From assembly GCF_000471905.2 (NCBI RefSeq), contig NW_006500321.1, positions 99,122 to 163,121 on the forward strand: a stretch of 64,000 nt of DNA, given 5' to 3'. Shown in pieces: positions 34,800-45,599 of this stretch. Numbering within the stretch: the first letter of the stretch is position 1; each line of letters opens with the position of its first letter. Below the pieces are notes generated by a model. It worked only from the letters and a program-made list of their open reading frames with translations, made no database searches and was not told the origin of the DNA. A program made the translations under genes and the position numbers. The stretch comes from Amborella trichopoda. Lineage: Eukaryota; Streptophyta; Magnoliopsida; Amborellales; Amborellaceae.

Positions 34800-36080
34800 G
34801 AATTGTGCCCAATCATGGATGGATTGATCAAAATTAAACCTAATTATTAAGTATTAAGATTTCACTTAATGAAAAGAAATTAGAAAATAAGGTGTAAAAT
34901 GATATATTTGCTCCTTCTTAACAATTTGTGGAATTCCAGGACAATCTCTGTGTTGCCTAGAACGTGCATGATTTTTCATAAATGATTCGGGGTTATTCTC
35001 ATGCATGTTTGATCGAAAGATGATTGTTTTGTTTTAGGGCTCGGCATGGCGATCGATTTGATACCAACTTCGAGTCATGGATCGTGTTTTTAGGGCACAA
35101 TCATGTGACTTGAAATTTGACTAAGTTTTGAAACTTTGGATTGATTGTGTACTCGTTCTTTGATGTTTTTCTGTGATTTCTTCACTGGATCACACAGAGC
35201 ATGCCGTCACGATCGCGAGGTAACAAACGTAGCTCGATTCCGTGCCCCGACAAAGATTTTGCAACATTGGAGTTTTGGCCGGAATTTGGAATTTCGGCGA
35301 TAGAATTTTAAGTCACTTCGTCGGCTTTGTGTGCGGAATCCGACAGTTCATCATGTACGGAGTTCGAACGAGAGATAACCCTAGAATTTACGCACGTGAT
35401 GGAACTAGTTTCACATCGATCGGGTTCGCGAGCGACATGATTTGGCCGCTCGAGCGAGGCACGGCGCTGCTGATTTTCTGCACTTTCTTCACGGATCAGC
35501 AATTTCTCTCTAGCTTTTCTTCGTGCTCGTGAGTTGACGCTGAGCGTGTCACATATTGAAACGCTCGAATTGACGAGACGAACATGCTTCATCAAGTTTG
35601 AGTGTGATCCGATCTTGGACGAGGAAGATATACGCGTTGCAAGTCACTGTTTGTGACTATCCCTTTAATGAAGTTGAGTTGTAGGGTGGCCGCACAGGAA
35701 TAGCGTGCGGCTCCTCTTGTTTCGCTCTTTTGCCTATAACTTCTTCCTGAAATGTTTGTTCAAGCTGAAATTTGACCCATAGGAGTTTTCAACAGTGCTG
35801 GATCCAATGGCGGTGGTCCCACAGTAAATTGAGACACCTAAAATATAGCTCTAGTTATAGGTTTGTTTCAGGATGCTAGAGGCTGATTCTGTCGCAATTG
35901 TTTCTCAGTCTGCACCGCCTTAAACATGTCGGAATGCGACGAAACTTGGTAGGAGACTTTTGAGAGTCCTTATGAGGATCTTGGTCAGTTTTGGGGCAAT
36001 TATGAGACTGACAAAATTTCCACAATTATTTAGGCTTTATTGACCGAGGACCCATGAGGAATGAAAAATGACTTCCAACA

Positions 36081-36180
36081 GTGTCGCCCAAACCTTTTGG
36101 GCCTAAAGTTGAAATTTCTCCTAGGAAAATGGTTTCTTACCCTTTTATGATGATATTTACCCAATGCTTTTGGGCGACAC
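36081..36180. repeat. Nested inverted repeat of about 100 bp next to the D LTR
   Basis: GTGTCGCCCAAA (36081-36092) is exactly inverted as TTTGGGCGACAC (36169-36180). Inside the left arm GCCCAAA pairs with TTTGGGC at 36096-36102 in a second small hairpin. A further CCGTGTCGCC lies just right of the structure. This could be a foldback-type insertion or a relic of the D target. Confidence 0.6.
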
Positions 36181-36829
36181 CTGCCGTGTCGCCTTGATCC
36201 ATACCCCAAAATTGGCATCTTTGACGGCGGGATTTGTTTGTTACGCATGTATATCCTTCCCAACAAGTTTTGACCCCGATCAAACCTCTTTTTTCATGGT
36301 CATTTGAGGGGAACGACTGGAGATAGAGATCAAAACCTTAGAGAGATTAGAAACCTTAGAGATAGCTTCAAAAAACCTTAGCCTCCTGAGACCTTAACCC
36401 TTAAGCCTAAGAAAAATTAGACCTACAACACAACAACCCTAGATCAAAAACCATTTTCCAGGGCACAAAAACCCTTTTTGCCGGGGAGACTTGCCTGTCA
36501 ACATCCAAATCAGAGATACAACAGAGGACTGGTTCTGATACGAGTGAGCCTTAGAAGGCTTGAGAGTCCTGGGTCATCTGGTTCGGTTTAGTATCATTTC
36601 CTTTCATTTTATTTCTTCTGATTTATTGTTTTCATTTTATTTTGATCTGTTCATTTGCTTAAAAATCGTACTTTGTAATGTCTTGGATCATGCTAACCCT
36701 GCCATAGATATGAATTCGATTTGTTCTACTTTCGTTACCACTTTATTTACTTCTTTTTCATTAGTTTAAGGTGTCAAGATCCGATAGATCTTCATTGGAG
36801 GATCCGTCATATTTTGCATCATAAACAAC
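36181..36829. other. Unassigned stretch between D and B
   Basis: No gene is seen. It contains repeated AACCTTAGAGA phrases (36330-36380) and an AT-rich, T-rich part from 36590. The last part may be intron sequence of element B upstream of its acceptor site, but I cannot prove it. Confidence 0.4.
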
Positions 36830-36839
36830 TAACCCCACT

Positions 36840-36891
36840 TCTTCTTCTTCCACTTCTTGTTCATCTCCTTTCTCTTCTATATCTATTGCAG
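36840..36891 (+). promoter_or_regulatory. Splice-acceptor-like site of element B
   Basis: A TTCTTCTTCCACTTC-type pyrimidine tract ends in CTATTGCAG at 36891. It is the positional counterpart of 4558 in element A, and coding homology to A and C starts right after it. Confidence 0.55.
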
Positions 36892-39095
36892 ACACAACTC
36901 GATATTGTCCAAGCTTTGAGGTCCTGGACAAAGAACTCAAGGGAACCAATATAAGCAAGTTGCATCGGAGGTGGCTGAAAACGACACTAACACAGGCGGC
37001 TGGATTCTTAACAGTCGCTGACGTTCTGGCAGCACAAGCCAAAGTAGAGCCATCTTCCTCCACTGAGAAGCAGAAAAGGTCTAACTTGAAGAAACCCTAG
37101 TGGCCTCCTGAGCCCAACTTCGAGAAGAGGCTGAGGGAACAAGAGGACAGAGCTTATATTCTCAGGAAGTATGTTACATGGTGCAGATCTCCAAAGCATC
37201 ACCCAGCACGGGGCAAATGAGCTTGAGATCGGGGAAGTTGCTGCAACCTCCACTTCAGAGGCCAAAGGTCTTGAAGTTCCCTGGACCACCACTCCTTCCT
37301 CAAACAATCCACCCATCCTCAAGTTCTCTGGGATGTTTCCTCGCCCAAATACCTCAGACTATCCACCCATCCTCAAGTTCCTTAGGATGCTTCCTCACCC
37401 AAATACCTCAAACAATTCACCCATCCACTAGTTCTTTGGGATGCCTCTGGTCCAATATACCCAACCACCTCCTAAGTCAAAACCGCAAACCTCCACTCCA
37501 CTAAAATAAATCCCTGTATGCCAATCTACCTAGACCGCCCAAACCAAGCCGGCTGTGTAACGAAGGCAGCTAGCAGACCAAAATAAACCCCCTCCACCAA
37601 AACCTGTTCCTCAACCTATTATACCACCCAAGTCAGTGGCAGGGCCGAGAACAACAAAGGATGACGTGGAAAAGGTGAAATACGATGTGATAGGACACCT
37701 GAGGAAGCTTCAAGGGACTACCGTATGGCTTTGTTTCAGGCTCTTTCTGATTCAGAAGTGTACGAGACCAAGGTGGAACCCATTGAGGTGGACTCAAAAA
37801 TCTTGAGTTGTTATATGGTGCAACCACCCTCTCTTCGTGACTGGTGAGTTACATGCATGCCCCATCAATCGAATTATGCTGGATGGAGGGTCAGCAGTCA
37901 ACCTTATCCCAAGGAGAATTCTCACTCGATTGAGATTAGGGTCTGAAGATCTCACTTGGACTCATATCACAGTCCAAGGGTTGAACCAGTCAGGAGAGAA
38001 GCTGGCTGGCAAGGTTTGCCTTCGTCTCAAGATCGATAAATTAAGCGATTACGCTCAATTTCATGTAATTGACGTAGACACCTCCTACAACATCCTTCTC
38101 GACCGCCCTTGGCTTCATGACTAAGGGATGGTTCCGTCCACATTGCATCAGTGCTTCAAGTATAGTCGAGATGGGAGAAAGTATACAGTCTATGCCGATA
38201 AAATATCGTTCTTGTAGTCGAAACTCACTATGTTGATGCCAAGTATTACTTCACAGATTTGGTGTCAGCTCAAAAGCCAAATGATGATGACTGGAAGTCT
38301 GTGAGGAGGACAAAGCTCTCGCCTCATGATGATGTTGAGGACATCAAGCGAACACTCTTAAATATGTTCGAAGAAGAGGGAAGACATGGCAAAATCCTCC
38401 CCCAGACTGCCATTCATCCGAGTATGCCATCTTCCATCTCTGAGGAAACTCCATCTTCGCCTAAAGATGAGGCTTCCCCCTCTGCTTCCAGTCCTAAGCC
38501 ACCTTTGTGAGCAGATGAACCATAAGTCGCTCTTGAGACTAAAGAAGTCATGGGGATAGATGTCTTGGCACCAAAGGTCACCTACATGCCGGATCATCAA
38601 AAAGTCCTGCATGTCCCCATTGTACTCTTGAAAGCAGAACTGACACACCAGCCACCACGTAAGGTACTCCAAATCTCGGTTTCCTTAAGCCAAGAGGATG
38701 TTTCTCGTCTCATCGCAGGGTTCGCTCAAGCCAGTAGTCAGCTACAGGTCTTGCACTTCCCTGATTATGTGGGAGGAGAGAAGTCGGAGAAAGGACAACC
38801 CTCTTGCCTTCAAGAGCAGGATCCCCTGGCAAAGTTAAGAAGTGAAGTTCGCAATCTCCAGAACCAATTGGAGGTTATGTGTATCACTTCAAAACCTTTA
38901 AAGGAGTTCATGCCTGAGACAAAGAGCTATGACGAGCTTGAAGTGAATGCACCTCGAATAGAAGCAAAAGCCCTCCTAATTGGACTACTTACAGTGAGCA
39001 GGCTCATCAAATAATGAGAAAAATGAATTATGAGCCATTGTTCAACCAAACGTTAAGAGGGGAGGAGGGAACTGCTCTCCCATTAGAGGTCATTG
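36892..39095 (+). pseudogene. Protease-like region and acidic tail of element B
   Basis: The protease-like part (37837-38124) shows MLDGGSAVNLIPRRILTRLR, with an aspartate-glycine-glycine-serine motif at the place of the usual D-T/S-G, and later SYNILLDRPWLHD. The acidic tail follows (VLHVPIVLLKAELTHQP, SLSQEDVSRLIAGFAQASS, LRSEVRNLQNQLEVM, SYDELEVNAPRIEAKA). The tail is the same as in A and ends at the antisense gene. A 54-bp in-frame minisatellite lies in the upstream part. Broken in several places. Confidence 0.75.
37300..37431. repeat. 54-bp in-frame minisatellite in element B
   Basis: About two and a half units with starts near 37306, 37361 and 37415. In the plus frame each unit reads as a variant of PPILKFLRMLPHPNTSNN, 18 residues. 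It is absent from element A at the same place. Confidence 0.75.
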
Positions 39096-39099
39096 AAAC

Positions 39100-42000
39100 C
39101 ACAACAGCTTGTCACAAGACAAAGCAAGGCATAGAGTTTTCTTTCCCAAAAGGGCAGAAACAGTGAGTGCCCTAAAATGCAGAGACACAAAAAGAATAAA
39201 GTCACACATCAGAATGAGACAGAGGAGAAATATAAGTATTTCATTCATGAAGTCAGAGATCATTATGAGTGTCATTATACAAAGAAAGAAAATGACAAAA
39301 AGGGACAAAATGACAGTTTCAAAAATGATCAATGATCTCATTGATCTTTGCTATGGATGCAACAGAAGAAGCTTTGACATGCCGAATGCGTCTTTTCAGA
39401 TCAATCGCCAATTGAGCCTCTTGTTCCAAGGAGACGGTTTCCTCCCCAAGGTGTAGTCAAGGGCTGATATTTCCTTGGCTAAGACGTCATCTTTTGTTTC
39501 CCAAGCTTTTGCCTCCTTCTGGAGCCCATCAAACGCCTCCCTCATCCTCCGTATCTCTGCCTTTAGGGCCGTCATCCTTTAGCCCCTTTGTTGAGGCAGA
39601 TCTCCGAGAAGCCGCAACATCCGTCTTCTATGTATGGGCCTCAATTGATTCACGGTGATGCATGACAGAGGCTTCCCGAGAGGCCAAGTGAGAATCCTCT
39701 AATTGTCGTGCAGCTGTTTCCTGGTCAAGTGCCTCTATTCGCCATCGCTCCAGCTCGTTTATGATGCCATCAAAGTATGAGAGGACCTCTTGTGTGTGCC
39801 ATAGGAGGAAAATTTACCTTAACTTCTGGATTGCATCATCAAGATAGGTGAAGGGCAGTTCCTTTAAATTTCAAGCGCCCACACGAAGCATATCCATGAT
39901 CATGCCAGACACCCTGTTGAAACTAGGCATGGACAGTGTTGCTGGGGCCACCACTACGGAAAGAGCTTCGGTTTCAAATTTTGGGCTCGAAGGGATGATA
40001 ACCATGTGAGTCACTAGCTCTTCTGGAGATCTCGTGAAGCCCAAAGCCTTGGGCTCCTTAGATTCAAAGGGAGCCCTAGTCTCAGGATGCTCGACCCCCT
40101 AAATGTTAGTCTCCGTCGCCTGGCCCTTCACTCATGGTCCTGTTCTCATCAAGTTCAACCCTCTCAAGGCTGGATTCTACTCCTAGGCCCTCAGTCACAG
40201 TCTCGCCCTCAGCAGACTCAATCCTCATAGGATCAGCTTCTCCTTGGCTCTCAATATTTGAAGCTACCATACCAGTCTCAGCAGGCTTGGCCCCTTTAGG
40301 GTCAACTTCTTCTCCTTGCTCCTCTCTTTCTGGAGTAGTCTCAATATATGGTCAGGAACAACCTCCTCACCTTGACCTTCGCCTGTTGAGGCCACCACTC
40401 CAGTCTCAACATGCTCCAAAGAAGCCTCCTCCCCTTGCCTCTCACCCTCTGGTATGACCCTGATAAGTTTAGGGCCAACCTCTTCTCCTTGCCCTTCCTG
40501 CTCCTGATCTGCCACCTCCTCCCGTTGGCCTTCATCCTCTGGGACCACTGCTCCAATCTCAGCCCCTTCATCTTCGAGATCTGCTCTCTCTGGGGCCACT
40601 ACCTTTGAGCCATCAAAATTTTCCCCTGAGAATGGCCCGAGTCTTCATCACCCATAACTTCATCACCCGGGGCAATAGCTTCTTGATACTTAGCTGCGTC
40701 GTCAATCATAGGTTCCTCCTCCCGAGGGATGTTCGGGGCTTCACTACCCATGACTACAGCCTCAGTCGCGGTAACAACCTTCTGAGGTTCAGAGGCCCTG
40801 TCAACTTCGAGTTCCTCCCCTTGAGCAAAAATGGCAGGACCTTCATCTCCTGCGTCTTTAATCTCCATTGGAACCGAATCTAACTCAAGAGTCACTCTTG
40901 GAACTTGGGGCACCACCCCAAGCTCAGGTGTTCCCTCTCTATCAGAAGCAATGATGATGGGCTCAGAGGAGCCAGACTCATTTACCTCAATCTCTGAAGA
41001 GGTAGAAAACATCTCAGGAGAGGTAGAGGATGGTGGAGAAAGGTCAGAGGATGACTCAGAAGGATTAGAGAACGAATATGAGGAGGCAGAAGATGAAGAG
41101 CTATCTGCCTGTTCAAGAATAACAGGAAGTTTGACACTCCTGCATTTTGGAGAAGGCCTGACAGCCCGAGATGGTGCACGAGTATTAGTGGGGGGCAGTG
41201 AGCTTCCTTTTCTTTCCTCCTACCTGGAAGGAACAGTCGTCTCAGAACTCCTCTCACGAGAAGAGTCTGCAGCAAGAGCGTTGTGCGGGCTGCACCCTAT
41301 CAATGCATTCAAGTCTTGAATTAGGTGCCCTTTATGACCAGGGACCTTTCGACGCTCCTTCCATTGAAAGATAGTGGTGAGGTTGTCAAAAAGACTCCCC
41401 ATCTTCTTCTCCATGGCAAGAAGCTGTGGCAAAGAGTCGTCCACTGTTATCTCTATCTCTAGGGATATCCTAAGAGCCTGCCAGTTCTTGGAATAGTCCA
41501 GGGTAAAAACCTCGCCTAGAGGAGTCTTGATGATCTTCCTCTGCTTAGTATCTGGGTGCTAGTTATAGTTCTCCCCTTTCCAGGGGTGATCAACCTCCCA
41601 ATATCCCTGGCTGGTGATCCTCCACTAGCACGCATAATCCTTGGTCGCTCTGACCCTCTTGTCAAAGTGCGGTAGAACATACTTGTTGAGCTCTATCATT
41701 TCTAAACATGTGGACCATGCAGTGCGAATATGCTCTGGTAGCCACGATTCATGAAGAGTCCCTAGCTCTTCCTTCTTTCCTTTGTTCACTATTTCATGGC
41801 GCTTCTCGAAGAATACAGAGAAGGGGCTACCCTGATTGAGCTCGTGTTGATGAGCGAAACGATGGGGGAAGTACCCTTCGAGCTTGACACTATAGGGGGT
41901 TCATTAGGGCAAAAATCCCCCTCCGATACTCAAGATAAACCTGTGCTCCTGAATGGTAGTAGGAGTGCCATCCAGCTCCTTACTCATCTCGTCAATAAAA

Positions 42001-42985
42001 GGCCAATCAGTATGGCCCATGACCGGAAAGGGGACCCCACGGATGCTACAAGTCTCATTCACGAACAAATTACGAGCATTCCCCGGGGTGAGAAAGACAA
42101 CCTTCTGCCTAGCAATACTCATCAGGAAGGGGCACATCTTCTCCCTCATGCCTGGATTTCTGACATAAGTGTGGGGGAAATAGGCTCCTAGTCACCCCTA
42201 CACATAATGAATGGGGAATGGTGTCTTGAAGTCCCTAGGGAAAGCTTCACTTTCGACAAGGCCATTGCCCCCTCCTTGCCTTTATAGGCCTTCCCTCTTG
42301 AGAGAGCTCCCAATCCATGTAGATGTTGCACAGGACTGGTTGCACAAAGGCATACTGACGCCCCCTCGCTATGTCACAAGCCACATAAAGAGTGCTTGGA
42401 CGGATTGTATATGCTCCTCAATGGAGAACGAACTTGCATAAGATCTAACAAGGAGATCCCTACTTTACCATGTCCAAGGAACTGTGTATTACTTCCATGA
42501 CTCCATGTCTCTAGGAATACCTTGATGGTATTCAAGCATCGGTCGAAATAGCTTCCTGAACACTGCACGACAGTTAATAGAGAGGCACGCTTGAGAGTAC
42601 TTCTGTACATTAATGGTCCAGGAAGGGTACCCCTTCAAATATTGGTGCTCCCCTTGCACTCGGAGACCATATCAGTCCCTTTGTCTTTACCATGCTCTTT
42701 CCCAACGTGGCCAAGTTCTCACCAGAAGCCACGTTCCTATGCATGCAATGGAGGAGGGCCACCCCTTCTTCAATACTGAAATTCCCATCATTGCCTTCCC
42801 GGACCTCAAAACGAATCAGGTTGGTAATGAAAGTGGCGCTAAGGGGCCACTCCGGTTTGCATATTGGTTCCGACAATTAAATGGGTCCACCCCTGACCAG
42901 ACTCTCATTAGTAAATTCACTGGTGCCAAGCTCTCCTCCTCTGGGATGGTTCTTCATGTCAGACATTTTGTATGAAGACGCGGCC
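39100..42985 (-). pseudogene. Antisense cargo gene with PMD-like N-terminus, element B
   Basis: Second copy of the antisense gene. PMD-like N-terminal segments: EPICKPEWPLSATFITNL and LLHCMHRNVASGENLATLGK (42876-42610), then MREKMCPFLMSIARQKVVF and NARNLFVNE (42149 on), which match LCPFLLKIVGQ and LRSLFVNN in element A. The middle (41440-41020) is serine-rich, and 41012-40270 is very acidic with repeated EGQGEEV-type units. The C-terminal part near 39600-39850 is helical. Both A and B keep the same order of parts, so the cargo was present in their common ancestor. Broken many times. Confidence 0.7.
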
Positions 42986-44109
42986 ATCAGACTAAGCTTA
43001 AGGGCACACTATCATGTGTGAATCACTTAGGCACAAGACTATCACTGTGCGTTAAAGGCACTGACTAGCACCACGTGTGACTAACGCCTCTTGTGTCGAT
43101 TAAAACTCAACGACACATGTGTTTGTCAAGGGCTAATGCTGGCTGTGTTTTCAAGGGCTAACGCCGGCCGTGTTTGTCAAGGGCTAACGCCGACTGTGTT
43201 TACAATGGCTAAAGTCAGCTTTATTTATCACGACTATCGCCGCCTATGATTCTTGAGCAGCACCATCTATGTTCAAATCTCTCACACATGCCACAGATTA
43301 CGCACGTGTCACCTTGAATCCTGGGTTCACCTCTTGACAACTACCAGCCGCGACATGGTCTAGCACACGTCCTCGCAGATGTGGATGACAACCGTTACCT
43401 CCCAGTGACTGTTCGCTGCCAGTGACTATTCACTGCCTTGCGACTTCTCGAATTCTAGCTAAGAACCCCATACTCCCACTGGGAAACCCTATACCAATGC
43501 CAGAAAACCTGACGCCTATCACTGTCGCACCTTCCCCTCTCTTTCCTGAAGGCAGAAAATCACTAGGAAACTTCCAAAAGCCCCACGAGAGTTTGTCGTC
43601 AAAACACTGATGAGGTCTCCGGCCTCCCTCTTTCACTTATACGGCACGATAGAGCCTTCACCAAGACCCCCTGTGGCTTCTCTGCAGATGCCGGAAACCC
43701 TCTGTGAATGCCCTGTGAGTATTTTGCCATTACCCCCAGTGGAGTCACACCTTGCTCTAGCCTGTCATCCCCACCAAAGCTACTACCATGACACAACCCT
43801 TCATCCCCAGGGAGTTCTATTGACTGTTAATCCCAAGGGGTACGCACCACGAACATTCCTCATCTGGATTCATTATATCCACTATGAGGCAGGCTGTCGT
43901 TCACATCCTTATTCCCCATGAAGCCTCATCCTTCCCCCCCAAGGAGTCACACTCACCCCCTAATCCCCAGTGAAGTCCGCTTCTTTTTGCCATCCCTCGT
44001 CAAGCCACCATCTCCATCTGAGCCCTCTACTTGTATATGGCCTTAGTCAATTTATCCTCAGGGAGTCGGATTGCCATCCACCTACTTATTCCCCATGGAG
44101 CTTCATCTA
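42986..44109. other. Spacer upstream of the antisense gene of element B
   Basis: No gene is seen. It holds a short 26-bp repeat (43115-43240), an area rich in ACTATCGCC-like and CAGTGACTATTC phrases (43200-43440), and CCCCATGGAG / CCCAAGGAGTCACAC phrases (43800-44110) shared with element A at 13340-13540. Confidence 0.5.
43115..43240. repeat. 26-bp tandem repeat
   Basis: GTTTGTCAAGGGCTAACGCC and its variants start at 43121, 43147, 43171 and 43198. The unit is about 26 bp, four to five units. Confidence 0.8.
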
Positions 44110-44660
44110 CATGGGGACCCACACAATGGTCTAGATGCACGACCCTAAACTGCATGGTCAAAACTATACGACTTTAAACTGTAACGGAGGTCTAGTTGCA
44201 TGACCTTAAATTGCATGGTCATAGCTGCATGACTCTAAACTGCACAACCGTAGTCTAGATGCACGACTCTAAACTGCATGGTCCAAACTATCTGACTTTA
44301 AACTGTAGCGATGGTCTAGATGCACGACCCTAAATTGCATGGTCTAAACAATAGGACCTAAAACTTTAGAGGAGGTCTAGTTGCATGACCTTAAACTGCA
44401 TGGTCCTAGCTGCATGACTCTAAACTACACAGTTATGATCTAGATGTGTGACCCTAAACTGCATGGTCCTAACTATACGACCCTAAACTGTAGCGAAGGT
44501 CTAGTTGCTCGACCTTAAACTTCATGTTCGATGCTACATGACTTTAAACTGTATAAGCCACGGTCCAAGGTACATGACCCCAAAATTGTAGTGCACGTCC
44601 TGGGTGCATGACGTTAAACTGCTTTGCGCAAGTCCAAGAGGCATGACCTTAAATGCGCCC
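44110..44660. repeat. Satellite array of element B with 123-bp higher-order period
   Basis: Monomers of about 31 bp of the type GCACGACCCTAAACTGCATGG. The TCTAGATGCACGAC monomer recurs at 44130, 44253, 44314 and 44438, that is at 123, 61 and 124 bp. It is the homologue of the 12005-13165 array in element A, but with a different unit length and higher-order period. Confidence 0.8.
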
Positions 44661-45450
44661 CCACACATACGTGCACAACTCTTCAACACGTACAATTTTC
44701 ATAAATCCCTAAGTGCATCTATTTCCCTTATTATCCTCCATCATTCCCCATTGAGTCTCACCCATGCTCACAAAATAACGGTGAGCCATCTTGTCATCAA
44801 TACTTTCCGTCAGCTAGTGCGTCACCACCATCCACCTTCCATGCCGACACCATCCATCTTTCATAGGCAACCTCGTTCCATCTCAAACCACCACCATACT
44901 CACTCCATGGCCTCCACAAACTCCCATTCATCTCTACCAAGGTCCAGCTGTATGACGCTAAACTACAGTACATGTCCTGACCTCATGACATTAAAAGGCT
45001 TCGCACAGGTCCCGGAGGCATGACCCTAAACACACCCTCACAAAAAAAGAATAATGGGAATGGTGTAAACATGAAAAGGGAACGCCATGAGTAAAAAATG
45101 ATGGATAGGCATGGTCACAAAACCATAAGTAAAAGAGTTCCGTGAATAAAAATTCGGGCATGACATAAACAGAAAAGGGCACCGTGAGTAAAATTGGAAA
45201 AGGAAAAGGGTGGGCGTGGCCACAAGGTAAGGAGTAAAAAAAAACCCCAAATAAAAAGGGAGTTTGTGGAAACGTCTCTACGACGCCACTTCTCAAGTCC
45301 AAGTGAAAACCTATAAAGGGTGCTTGGACCAAGAGAGAAGGTTGATGCAGCACTCACTTTCGTAAGTGGCTCCAGCCAGCACTTCCTTCATCATCAACAA
45401 CATCGTCCAACAAGGTGAGCAGACTTAGAAAGCATCCCTCAACATCCATT
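44661..45450. other. Non-coding 3' region of element B
   Basis: No gene is seen. It shares with element A the GGGCATGG and AAAGGGTGCTTGGACC phrases. Long A runs occur near 45045 and 45240. Confidence 0.45.
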
Positions 45451-45454
45451 TTCG

Positions 45455-45575
45455 GTGCTGGGTCAATACATAGCCTAGTCGCCATCCCTTCTTCGTGTTG
45501 AGTGAACACGTAGCCCAGTCGCCATTCCTTCTGCAGTGCTAGGTGAACACATAGTCCAGTCAACATCCCTCAAAA
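45455..45575. repeat. 41-bp tandem repeat (GTGAACACGTAGCCCAGTC type)
   Basis: Starts at 45455, 45495 and 45536. Single copies of the same unit are scattered through the CT-rich stretch that follows (near 46155, 46325, 46655, 46845 and 46890), as if one array had been interrupted by CT expansion. Confidence 0.75.
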
Positions 45576-45599
45576 AAACAAAACAGTCCCTGAGGATGA

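Larger units (their letters stand above)
30313..36080 (-). repeat. 5' LTR of element D, split by an insertion
   Basis: Minus strand. The LTR starts at 36080 (TGTTGGAAGT) and ends at 30313 (CCTAATCA). Without the inserted 1.4 kb (31461-32890) it is about 4.3 kb, close to the element B LTR. Its U3 (36080 to about 34800) shows the conserved hairpin at 35688-35712 and a TATA box at 34792-34799. A long purine-rich (CT-rich on the sense strand) tract at 32900-34690 follows. Its orientation is opposite to the element A LTR, so the two LTR ends face each other across the D internal region. Confidence 0.75.
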
